Shown piece by piece: positions 22,046 through 28,660 of a DNA stretch of 29,642 bases. Numbering within the stretch: the stretch's first letter is position 1; each line of letters starts with the position of its first letter. The notes beneath the pieces were generated by a model. That model did no database searches. It saw nothing but the letters and a program-made list of their open reading frames with translations, and was not told the origin of the DNA. The translations under genes and the position numbers were made by a program. Source of the DNA: a virus. Location: positions 1 through 29,642 of IMG/VR virus record IMGVR_UViG_3300025093_000086, one strand, 5' to 3'.

Positions 22046-23101
22046 CTATACATCTTCTAATTTTACTAGATATTCTGCAGTTACGCCAGTACCATCCTTA
22101 CAAAATAGTAACCATTGGCATGGCCTACCCATACTAGCTAGTTGTTCTAGTGCAAATGTATTGTAGCTTTCAGTACTTCCATTAACCCATAACCTTATAT
22201 CATTGAGATACATTGTTGTAGGTGTATGAAAGTGGCCTGCTATAGCGTTGTCAAAGTCTGGCATAAGACCATTAGCTGCTAATGTTTTCCAACCTTGTAG
22301 CTTCTTACCGAAACCATACCATGGAAATCCACTAAAACCTCTAACATTGTCTCCGTGCCATAATAAAAACTTACATTCTTTACCTAAATCAGCTATGTCA
22401 AACCAGTGATTGTCTCCTGTACTGTCAGGTATTGTAAATTTTATACGCTTTTCATCTCTAAATATCATTCTCATAATGTTACCTAGCATCCTATCAGCGT
22501 TAGAATCTGGATGATAATCCTTACGACTTCGGCCTCCTAAGTGGCCATGATTACCTATTACCCAATGAACATCAACTTCATTAAAGTTAGCAAGTAATAT
22601 GTCAAAGAACTTTGTCATTATTCTTGGGCCATCAACTGTTACTTGTTTGTACAAGCTGCTGTCAATCAAGTGTGATTGGCCTGGGAATATAAGCTCACCT
22701 TCTACTATATCTCCTACTGCAAACACTGCAACTTTATTAACTGGATGAGATTGTCTTTGGACATTAGTAATGTCAACTATCTTATTTGCATAAGCTATGA
22801 CTCTTTCTTCAGCTATCTCTGAATTATATTCAGGTGTAACTTTAGCTAACTGAATGTCACTAAGTACTGCTATTGCAGTCTCTTCATCCTTAGTTTTCTT
22901 TAAGTTGCGTGGTTTAGGAATAGAAGGTTTTTCCCATGTACGAAGATTGGCTGATACTGCCTCATAAACTGCATCAACCATATCTTCTTTCCTCTTTTTG
23001 GCCTTCTCAAGTTGCTTTAATATATTTAAATTATCTTTTTTTAAATCTTGAACTACTTGAGATTCAACTTCAGCCATTAATTTTTCGACATCTTTAGCCA
23101 T
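22046..23101 (-). CDS. Calcineurin-like metallophosphoesterase
   Basis: A 351-aa protein. A helical N-terminal 65 residues (coiled-coil-like, Lys/Glu-rich) precede the catalytic domain. Metal-binding blocks are seen in order: SDIQ 81-84, GDIVEG 130-135, GNHGH 183-187, HGD 249-251, GHFH 289-292. The first block reads D-x-Q instead of the usual D-x-H, so one metal ligand is changed. The rest is intact, as in phage relatives of Mre11/SbcD and lambda-type phosphatases. Possible roles are nuclease or nucleotide phosphatase in DNA processing. It overlaps the small upstream gene by eight bases and shares its leaderless promoter. Confidence 0.8.
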   Translation of the reverse strand: MAKDVEKLMAEVESQVVQDLKKDNLNILKQLEKAKKRKEDMVDAVYEAVSANLRTWEKPSIPKPRNLKKTKDEETAIAVLSDIQLAKVTPEYNSEIAEERVIAYANKIVDITNVQRQSHPVNKVAVFAVGDIVEGELIFPGQSHLIDSSLYKQVTVDGPRIMTKFFDILLANFNEVDVHWVIGNHGHLGGRSRKDYHPDSNADRMLGNIMRMIFRDEKRIKFTIPDSTGDNHWFDIADLGKECKFLLWHGDNVRGFSGFPWYGFGKKLQGWKTLAANGLMPDFDNAIAGHFHTPTTMYLNDIRLWVNGSTESYNTFALEQLASMGRPCQWLLFCKDGTGVTAEYLVKLEDV

Positions 23102-23339
23102 TAGATTCTTTCTCCAATCTTTGTAAGTATCGTCTCATTGCTGATTCAGATATTACAATACCAAAGTTATCTTCAAGTAATCTTGATACAACATATGGTC
23201 TCATCTTTACTTTATCTTTTATTACCCTGTTTTTTAAAGCAATCCAAAAAGGTTCTGCGTCTGGTGTAATTTTGCCTTCAACATAATTACCTTTTTTTCC
23301 ATGCTCCGCTTCATTAAGCATTTCATTTATATCAGTCAT
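23094..23339 (-). CDS. Small DNA-binding-like protein (81 aa)
   Basis: The start is ATG 23339, seven bases after an extended -10; the longer frame to 23432 runs through the tRNA-like gene and is not credible. Acidic N-terminus, then helices with VVSRLLEDNFGIVISESAMRRYLQRLEK (about 49-76), which looks like a helix-turn-helix in which a Ser-rich turn precedes a basic recognition helix. It is coupled to the phosphoesterase by overlap, so it may direct that enzyme to DNA. No family name is certain. Confidence 0.6.
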   Translation of the reverse strand: MTDINEMLNEAEHGKKGNYVEGKITPDAEPFWIALKNRVIKDKVKMRPYVVSRLLEDNFGIVISESAMRRYLQRLEKESNG

Positions 23340-23346
23340 ACTGAAT

Positions 23347-23355
23347 ACTATAGCA
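23347..23355 (-). promoter_or_regulatory. Extended -10 promoter, leaderless
   Basis: TGCTATAGT on the - strand (TATAGT at 23352-23347), seven bases before ATG 23339. It is identical over nine bases to the element at 3393-3401 on the + strand. There is no ribosome site, so the message is probably leaderless. Confidence 0.6.
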
Positions 23356-23393
23356 GGATATAGATATATGTAAAAGAATTTAGAAGAAAGTAG

Positions 23394-23468
23394 TGGAGGT
23401 GGCCGGAATCGAACCGGCGTTAGGATAAACAACGGGTAGCTGTTATATCCACTAACCTGGACACCCCC
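23394..23468 (-). tRNA. tRNA or tRNA-like RNA with alanine-type acceptor
   Basis: 75 nt. Acceptor stem of 7 bp (23468-23462 with 23401-23395), discriminator A at 23394, CCA not encoded. The T arm is perfect: GCCGG and CCGGC around TTCGATT. The acceptor has a G3-U70 pair plus A73, the known alanine identity elements. The D arm is poor (3 bp TCC/GGA with no connector bases). The anticodon arm AACAG/TTGTT has loop CTACCCG, which would give anticodon ACC (glycine codons). The arm extends by GGATA/TATCC to 10 bp with one bulged base, if the D stem opens. That is like the long arm that replaces the anticodon stem in tmRNA. So either an odd tRNA or a tRNA-like domain. Confidence 0.7.
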
Positions 23469-23477
23469 AACTGAGAT

Positions 23478-23539
23478 GGAATACCGTGCTTAAGGTCGGA
23501 AAGGAGTACAACCCACTGTTGCCAGTTGCACGGTACTCC
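23478..23539 (-). ncRNA. Compact three-way-junction RNA with anti-Shine-Dalgarno-like loop
   Basis: Read on the - strand: P1 is a 12-bp stem (23539-23528 with 23489-23478, one G-U). P2 is ACTG/CAGT with a GCAA GNRA tetraloop (23526-23515). P3 is GGGTTG/CGACCT (23514-23509 with 23498-23493) with the 10-nt loop TACTCCTTTC. Only one A and TAA are unpaired at the junction. The P3 loop resembles the 3' end of 16S rRNA and would pair with AAAGGAG ribosome sites. It lies between the CobT-like gene and the tRNA-like RNA. A competing pairing uses GTACTCC. No known family is recognised; hammerhead core bases are absent. Confidence 0.6.
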
Positions 23540-23552
23540 TATACCTACCTTT

Positions 23553-25064
23553 CTATACTAGCTGATTTAATGCTAAAGCAAACTTCTTTACTTCATCAAT
23601 ATTAGCTAGTCTGGTTATTCCTGAACGCTTGCATATTTCTATACAATCTTTCAATAAGTTTTCATTATTTTGATTATGTAAACCAAAGACATACATATCA
23701 CTTACCCATATTCTTTTAGGTGGTTGTTTAGATAACCATTTCAAAGCAGGGCCATCAACTAAGTTACCTCCGCCTGTATATTTATCTAAGTATTCTTGAT
23801 TTACTCTCTTACCATTCTGTCCTATTATTCTTAACGAACCTGTATCCCATGCACCTGCATAGTTATCGTTATACATAGCAATAGTAACAGCTGGTAGTAA
23901 TTGCATTATATCTAGGATATCTTGTCCTGAAAAATGCATTGAACCTGATGCGTCAATTAATATTGTTCCACCATATACTCTTTGTTTTTGTTTGAATACT
24001 TTCTTATCCACACACCAACGATTCATATACTTAGGATTAACACCATAGTCCATTGGCCTATATTCTCTACCACCTTTTATTTTTGATTGCATATTCACAT
24101 CAAGATATGGTTTAAATATCTCCATTTTTCCCCACTTACCCATATTATTTGGTTGTGGTTTGTAGTTCATATTACCATCATTAGTAGCATTAAATATCTG
24201 CTCTTTGTTACGCTGCATTAACTCATCTAATGTTTCCATTCCATCCGCATCGCCTTCACCATCTTGTTCAGTAGATGCACTGTTAGCTTTACGATTGGCA
24301 TTCATGGCTTGTTCTTTAGCTTGTTTAGCTTTTCTAGCTTTTTCAAGAACTTCATGTTCTTTAGGCTTGTCATTGAACTCATCCATTAATTTGTTGAGTA
24401 TTATTGCAGCTTGTCTAGTTTTATTGTAGCCAGTAGGTTTTCTATAGTAACCTCTGCTATAAGTTATTTTTTGATATAACTTATTAGCTTGTCTCATAGC
24501 CCATTGTAACTGACCTAACCTTAGTCTGGTCATTTGGTCTGGACTACCCGGTTCTATATTATGTACTTGTTCCATTACTTGTTTAATAGATTCAAACTCT
24601 GGACCACCAATACTCTGACTATAATAACTTCCACCTTGTCCTGGTCTCATATTCATTAATATCCATGCAGTGATATCAAATATTGAACCGTTATACAATA
24701 TGTCTAAAGTTCTTTCTTGAAACTTTGGTTCACATACTGTCCATTCATCTAACCATAAATCTTTAATAGATAAATTATAATTAACACGAACTTCTTCGCA
24801 TATTTCTATACAAATTTCACTTTCATATTCTTTTAATTTACCTACAGTTTTAGGACTCCACTTAGCATGGCCAAGTTCATGTCTTCTAATCATTTTGTTA
24901 TGGTCAGCACCACATAAATCACATACATCACCATTTGTAGGGACATACATTTCTTTAGACAATACAGATGTTCTAGGTTGTTTTTCGTCCTCAAATATTT
25001 TCCAAGGCCCCTCTCCAGAAGCTATTTCTGGAAAGGGTGTCTTGTTATTCTTCTTCTTGTACAT
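23553..25064 (-). CDS. CobT-like protein: zincin motif plus VWA (MIDAS) domain
   Basis: A 503-aa protein. N-terminal part: CxxC at 48-51, HELGH 62-66 and EEVRVN 90-95, a metallopeptidase-like layout known from VWA partners of MoxR-type ATPases. The middle is helical, then an acidic/Gly/Asp low-complexity linker (about 258-280). C-terminal VWA domain: DASGSM at 371-376 is a complete MIDAS motif, GGGN near 430 and VSD near 455 complete the metal site. The family works with an AAA+ ATPase as a chelatase or remodelling machine; CobT is the cobaltochelatase example. In phages the target is not known. It overlaps the ATPase gene by 20 bases. Confidence 0.8.
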   Translation of the reverse strand: MYKKKNNKTPFPEIASGEGPWKIFEDEKQPRTSVLSKEMYVPTNGDVCDLCGADHNKMIRRHELGHAKWSPKTVGKLKEYESEICIEICEEVRVNYNLSIKDLWLDEWTVCEPKFQERTLDILYNGSIFDITAWILMNMRPGQGGSYYSQSIGGPEFESIKQVMEQVHNIEPGSPDQMTRLRLGQLQWAMRQANKLYQKITYSRGYYRKPTGYNKTRQAAIILNKLMDEFNDKPKEHEVLEKARKAKQAKEQAMNANRKANSASTEQDGEGDADGMETLDELMQRNKEQIFNATNDGNMNYKPQPNNMGKWGKMEIFKPYLDVNMQSKIKGGREYRPMDYGVNPKYMNRWCVDKKVFKQKQRVYGGTILIDASGSMHFSGQDILDIMQLLPAVTIAMYNDNYAGAWDTGSLRIIGQNGKRVNQEYLDKYTGGGNLVDGPALKWLSKQPPKRIWVSDMYVFGLHNQNNENLLKDCIEICKRSGITRLANIDEVKKFALALNQLV

Positions 25065-25818
25065 CTTTTAATTCATTGTCATGTACATTAACATCAGATA
25101 ATTTGATAGCGTCAAGTAACTCTTCACCTCTATCACCAAATATCAATTCAGCTGCCATTTTCATTGGCGTACCTTTTTGTTGAAGTTCAAAGTATTCTCT
25201 CCAACTTCTAACTGATATTCTTTCTTCCATATCTTCTGATAATGAAGTATCTTGTATTACTTGATGCCAAGTTTTAGGAAACATACTTAATGCCATAGGA
25301 TGTATGGTATCAACATGTATCTTAACTGGGAACCTATCTTTAAGTGCCATTGGTAGGCTCTCAGGTAGGCTGTTAGTTGTAGCAATAACATTAAAACCTG
25401 ACTTAGGTCTTACTGTTTCTTTGTCGTCATTATTCAATGTCAACTGTGCTATATCTTTGTCATCAAGTATTGCATGTAAGAATGTCATAGCGTCAGGACT
25501 AGCGTGGTCAATTTCATTGACTACTAATCTTCCACCATTTCTCCATGCCTGAATTGCGATACCGTCATGCCATTCAAATCCACCGTCAGAGTTTGGCTTG
25601 TAAAAGCCTTCTAAGTTTGCACTAGCAGTATCCTCTGTCATTGTGATTTGATATACATTAGGGTCGCCTTTCATATTCAAGCCGACTTTATTTGTTGCAG
25701 CAGCATATGTTTTACCGGTGCCTGGTGGCCCGTATAATAATATTCTATCGGAGTTTCCGATTGCTGACTTTACTTTATCCCAACAAGTAACTACTTTCGT
25801 AGTCTCTTTCTCACTCAT
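25045..25818 (-). CDS. MoxR/CobS-like AAA+ ATPase
   Basis: A 257-aa AAA+ protein with AAAGGA before ATG 25818. Walker A GPPGTGKT at 30-37, Walker B RLVVNEID at about 96-103 (Asn in place of the more usual Asp before Glu), sensor-1 ATTN at about 148-151, arginine finger KDRFP at about 163-167. The short C-terminal helical part is acidic. This is the MoxR/CobS subfamily, which forms rings that act with a VWA partner; that partner is the next gene. Annotated often as cobS in cyanophages, but cobalt chelation is unlikely to be its function in isolation. It probably remodels a protein complex. No other cobalamin gene is visible in the window. Confidence 0.85.
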   Translation of the reverse strand: MSEKETTKVVTCWDKVKSAIGNSDRILLYGPPGTGKTYAAATNKVGLNMKGDPNVYQITMTEDTASANLEGFYKPNSDGGFEWHDGIAIQAWRNGGRLVVNEIDHASPDAMTFLHAILDDKDIAQLTLNNDDKETVRPKSGFNVIATTNSLPESLPMALKDRFPVKIHVDTIHPMALSMFPKTWHQVIQDTSLSEDMEERISVRSWREYFELQQKGTPMKMAAELIFGDRGEELLDAIKLSDVNVHDNELKDVQEEE

Positions 25819-25830
25819 TAGTATCCTTTC

Positions 25831-26154
25831 TTAGAATGGTTTTTCATCCATTCCATCTATTTTTACAAAACGACAATATATTTCTATAAAGCCGTGTTCT
25901 GGGTTTCTTCGTTGCTTTACTTCAAACATACCTTTATCTTTAAGATGTCTGATATTAGTTTGGTTCATGCTTTCGATATTTTGTTTCACACCTGATATCC
26001 AATTAGTAGATTCAGCTATTACATACCATTCATTAGGTGTAGATAATAGTGTTTCTACTTTTTCATCAGTCAATATCGTAGGTGATTTACCTTTACGATT
26101 TGCGTGTGCAACTGGTGGCTTTTTTCTTTCTAACTTACTATTCTGAATCGCCAT
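25831..26154 (-). CDS. Winged-helix-like small protein of unknown function
   Basis: The frame begins with three Met codons; the third, at 26154, is chosen because GAGG lies six bases upstream. A 107-aa protein with a basic, disordered start and a domain about residues 30-105 in which helices are followed by TNIRHLKDKGMFEVKQRRN and a beta strand pair, resembling a winged-helix wing. It overlaps the preceding gene by 17 bases. It is translated just before the AAA+ ATPase (13-base gap) and could be its adaptor or a DNA-binding partner. Confidence 0.55.
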   Translation of the reverse strand: MAIQNSKLERKKPPVAHANRKGKSPTILTDEKVETLLSTPNEWYVIAESTNWISGVKQNIESMNQTNIRHLKDKGMFEVKQRRNPEHGFIEIYCRFVKIDGMDEKPF

Positions 26155-26695
26155 CATCATCCTCTGTCATATCTTTTAACCATTGTTCAGCTATGTTGCC
26201 TGTATTCTCGTTATGTTCAAGAACTTCAGCAATTGATTTGTCAATCATAGCGTCTTCATTAGCTTCTAATACGCATTGAATAGTAGTTGGTTCCGTAAAG
26301 AAGAAACGATTGAATAATCCACTATCTCCCATATCATTCAAACACATTAGTTGTTCTTCTTGTGTTGCTTTAGAGTCGATAGTTTTAATCCAACCTGTCA
26401 TCATAGCTGCTTTACGATAAGAGTCTAATCTCATCGCAGCATCTATTGCTTCCTTCGGTCCTACTGCAGGAACTTTATATCTAGTAGCTAGTTCTGTATG
26501 TTCATCGAAGTTAACAAACTTATCACTCCATAAATTTCCATGCTCATCATCTCTTTGATAAACAAGTATAACTACATATGTGTGAACTTTTTGTTCTCCA
26601 AATGCTATAGCATCTCTGCTACCAAACATATTCATTCCTATAAATGAATCATCACTGCATTCATTACAATCACAATGATTGTTCTCATCAGTCAT
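26138..26695 (-). CDS. Acidic protein of unknown function with N-terminal Cys motif
   Basis: A 185-aa acidic protein with GAAGGG before ATG 26695. It begins TDENNHCDCNECSDD (three Cys and a His within 9 residues, possible metal site). A beta-rich core (TYVVILVYQRDDEHGNLWSDKFV, about 38-60) follows, then helices with WIKTIDSKATQEEQLM and a Glu/Asp-rich end (MTEDDDGDSE). No family is recognised. Its start overlaps the end of the upstream zinc-ribbon gene by eight bases. Confidence 0.6.
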   Translation of the reverse strand: MTDENNHCDCNECSDDSFIGMNMFGSRDAIAFGEQKVHTYVVILVYQRDDEHGNLWSDKFVNFDEHTELATRYKVPAVGPKEAIDAAMRLDSYRKAAMMTGWIKTIDSKATQEEQLMCLNDMGDSGLFNRFFFTEPTTIQCVLEANEDAMIDKSIAEVLEHNENTGNIAEQWLKDMTEDDDGDSE

Positions 26696-26990
26696 ATATT
26701 TTCCCTTCTTCTACTTCCCAAGTCTCAAAATTAGCGTGACATCTATCACACCACCACAATTCTGAATGTTCATCGTCAAAATTTAATTCTCCTTCACATA
26801 ATGAACAATAGAATCCTTCTGGTATATCATTATCAGTTACTAGCTGAAGCATATCTTCAATGATACGCTGCTCGATAAGCAGCTGTTTCTTGTTATACTT
26901 CCACCACCTCATAATGTCATAATTAAAATCACGCAGTCTTATGTAGACTTGTTTGTAGAATCTTTTATAATCACTAAAAGTCATCCTCAT
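26688..26990 (-). CDS. Zinc-ribbon protein with basic helical N-terminus
   Basis: The start is ATG 26990 with AAGG six bases before it (TTG 26996 and ATG 26984 are alternatives). A 100-aa protein: residues 1-55 basic, aromatic and helical (RRF, YKRFYKQVYIRLRDFNYD type), then CSLC near 64 and CDRC near 80 separated by an acidic segment, a four-Cys zinc ribbon. It could be a transcription or replication accessory factor. It overlaps the previous gene by 17 bases and the next by eight. Confidence 0.6.
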   Translation of the reverse strand: MRMTFSDYKRFYKQVYIRLRDFNYDIMRWWKYNKKQLLIEQRIIEDMLQLVTDNDIPEGFYCSLCEGELNFDDEHSELWWCDRCHANFETWEVEEGKIYD

Positions 26991-27189
26991 TGTCAACCTT
27001 AATTTCTATTAAGTCAATGCAATGACTATCAAATGTAAACAACTCATTGTTATCAGCTAGTTTTGCAAGTTCAAGAACTTGTTCATCTATCTCTTCAACA
27101 GTTGTTTCTTCTGGAAATGTAAATGTAACCACTACATCTTTGTCCCAGGTTTTCTTTGCTGGGTTTTCATAAACATATGGTCCACTCAC
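26974..27189 (-). CDS. Small acidic protein of unknown function
   Basis: A 71-aa acidic protein (many Asp and Glu). Beta strand VVVTFTF, then a helix (IDEQVLELAKLADNN) and another beta strand, so a small alpha/beta fold. It overlaps the upstream gene by four bases (ATGA-type) and the next by 17. No family is recognised. Confidence 0.55.
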   Translation of the reverse strand: MSGPYVYENPAKKTWDKDVVVTFTFPEETTVEEIDEQVLELAKLADNNELFTFDSHCIDLIEIKVDNEDDF

Positions 27190-27389
27190 TGTTCCTCCTT
27201 CCTTGCGATATAGTCAAGCTCTTTTACAATGCTTAACTTTAATCTCGCATGTTTAATTTGATTGTGTATTTTTATTTCTTCAACAATACCTTCGCTACTA
27301 AACTGTTCAATGTCACTATTAATATCTTTAATGATTTTAATCAATGAACCTTTAGGTAACGATTCTAATTGGTCGTCTAAAACATCCAT
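27186..27389 (-). CDS. Small helical protein of unknown function
   Basis: A 67-aa mostly helical protein with GGAAAGG before ATG 27389. The pattern of hydrophobic residues every three to four positions suggests one or two coiled-coil helices (DINSDIEQF, then HARLKLSIVKELDYI). It is the first gene after the 230-nt stem-loop region, so its translation could be controlled by that leader. No motif is recognised. Confidence 0.55.
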   Translation of the reverse strand: MDVLDDQLESLPKGSLIKIIKDINSDIEQFSSEGIVEEIKIHNQIKHARLKLSIVKELDYIARKEEQ

Positions 27390-27417
27390 ACATTTCCTTT
27401 CCCTATCTTTTTTTATA

Positions 27418-27629
27418 TAGATAGCTTGTAGCGTACAGTTTCAGTCATAATGCAAACAGGGGAGTCACACACTCTTACTCCTATACACTACAAGCTACCT
27501 ACTATAGATAGCTTGTAACACACACATTGGCTCATAGAGTCACTGTCTTTTACTTTCTGCAGAAAGCGTATGTGCTACAAGCTACCTACAATATATTCGT
27601 GGATATACTTCTGGTTTACGATATTGTAG
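27418..27629 (-). ncRNA. Untranslated leader with three stem-loops, two sharing the same arms
   Basis: There is no credible gene between 27390 and 27646. On the - strand: stem III, 27629-27621 with 27594-27586 (9 bp). Stem II, 27588-27576 with 27517-27505 (13 bp, one G-U, with a 14-bp palindrome CTTTCTGCAGAAAG at 27553-27566 in its loop). Stem I, 27501-27484 with 27435-27418 (18 bp, two G-U). The arms of I and II are near copies of each other (core TAGGTAGCTTGTAG). The arm differences make G-U pairs in the - strand RNA but A-C mismatches in the + strand RNA. That points to a function of the - strand RNA. It precedes the gene at 27186-27389. Confidence 0.65.
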
Positions 27630-27646
27630 GATAGCTTTACTAACTG

Positions 27647-28240
27647 CTAGTTAGCATTTTTAGTAATATTTTCTGTTAAATTATCTAACTTATCAAAAAC
27701 TGCAGCATGTTCAGCATACAATTTATGAGTTTCTTCATCAGATAATGGATATTTACTTTGCACTGGTTCATTTTCAAACTCATGCAAAGCAGAATTAGTT
27801 ATCTTTAAATTATAATTTCTACCAATTTCATTTAATAATCTGAATGGTTCTCCCCAAGCTGAGTCAAATGTCATAACAATTTTATTTTCATCTATGAATA
27901 ATAACTCTGTTTGACAGTCTCCCCATTTGGTTCCCCAATTCTTGTATTCCCAATCAACTGGTTGATATGTTCCGTATTTGTCAACTAGTTCTTGCTTTGT
28001 TATGTCAAGCATTGGTCTAGCACCGTCTTCATCCTCAAACCATACATCAGCTCTAACACCATCAAATGTTCTAGCTCCTTGATGTATATTCTTAAATATT
28101 TTAGGTCTAGGCATACAATTAGTTAAATGATATGCTGGTTGTCCATCAGTTGGTTCTATGTCAGTGATTTTTAGCATAAACTTTTCTAAATCATCACCTT
28201 CACCTGTAATTACGATATTGTTATTTGTCCAATTCGGCAT
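27647..28240 (-). CDS. Api92/DUF1281-like protein
   Basis: Three Met codons in a row; the third (28240) is chosen, because GGGAG lies six bases before it and because family members begin MPNWxxN. A 197-aa protein: PNWTNNNIVITGEGDDLEKF at the start, WGTKWGDCQTELLF near residues 107-120, and WGEPFRLLNEIG near 133-144. These are the usual landmarks of this ferredoxin-like family, found in phages and plasmids and of unknown biochemical role. It overlaps the upstream 98-aa gene by about 20 bases. It may interact with host proteins. Confidence 0.72.
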   Translation of the reverse strand: MPNWTNNNIVITGEGDDLEKFMLKITDIEPTDGQPAYHLTNCMPRPKIFKNIHQGARTFDGVRADVWFEDEDGARPMLDITKQELVDKYGTYQPVDWEYKNWGTKWGDCQTELLFIDENKIVMTFDSAWGEPFRLLNEIGRNYNLKITNSALHEFENEPVQSKYPLSDEETHKLYAEHAAVFDKLDNLTENITKNAN

Positions 28241-28517
28241 CATCATCTCCCATCATTTTCTTAGCGTCATTAACTAGTTCATTAAGACGCATCATTTCTA
28301 ATTTTACTGCGTCAGGCACATCTTTACTTTCTTGAGTGAATTTAGTAAATTCGTCTCTAAAATCATCTCTTGACAATACTGATGCAATAACTTCATTTCT
28401 GAATTTATGTGATTTCTTGCCTAAATACTCTACAATAGCCATTTGAACTGTAGTTAGTATGTCTATTTGTCTAGTAGCAGTTTCAACGAACTTTTGTAGT
28501 TCTTTTATGTCAGCCAT
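28221..28517 (-). CDS. Helical protein of unknown function
   Basis: A 98-aa protein, AAAGGAG before ATG 28517. It is almost all helical and amphipathic, with a central SVLSRDDFRDEFTKFTQES segment and an acidic tail (MMGDDDAELDK). Overlaps the preceding 51-aa gene by 13 bases and the next by about 20. No motif is recognised; may be a partner of a small protein in the same operon. Confidence 0.55.
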   Translation of the reverse strand: MADIKELQKFVETATRQIDILTTVQMAIVEYLGKKSHKFRNEVIASVLSRDDFRDEFTKFTQESKDVPDAVKLEMMRLNELVNDAKKMMGDDDAELDK

Positions 28518-28660
28518 TTATTATCTCTCTCCTTTACAACAACTTTTTTAACTGTATCTTTACCGTTACGGTATGCTTCCATATGAATTTTAGCTTCATT
28601 ATAGGAGTAACCTCTGCTAAGGCACTCCCATAACTGGATAATAATTTCTTCTTTATCCAT
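28505..28660 (-). CDS. Small protein, possible helix-turn-helix fragment (51 aa)
   Basis: A 51-codon frame starting at ATG 28660, which overlaps the upstream stop as TAATG, with AAGGAG before it. It begins MDKEEIIIQLWECLSRGYSYNEAKIHM, helical with a Gly-Tyr-Ser turn, so it could be a short helix-turn-helix. It ends basic. It is supported by coupling at both ends. Confidence 0.5.
   Translation of the reverse strand: MDKEEIIIQLWECLSRGYSYNEAKIHMEAYRNGKDTVKKVVVKERDNKWLT

Noticed and set aside
23340-23432. N-terminal extension of the small DNA-binding-like protein
   Set aside because: It runs through the promoter and into the tRNA-like RNA; the ATG at 23339 after the extended -10 fits better.
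23478-23539. Hammerhead ribozyme or second tRNA
   Set aside because: No CUGAUGA/GAAA core for a hammerhead and no T arm or T loop for a tRNA, despite the three-way junction.
27418-27629. CRISPR array
   Set aside because: The repeats are inverted arms of hairpins, only two copies, with no regular spacer length and no cas genes.
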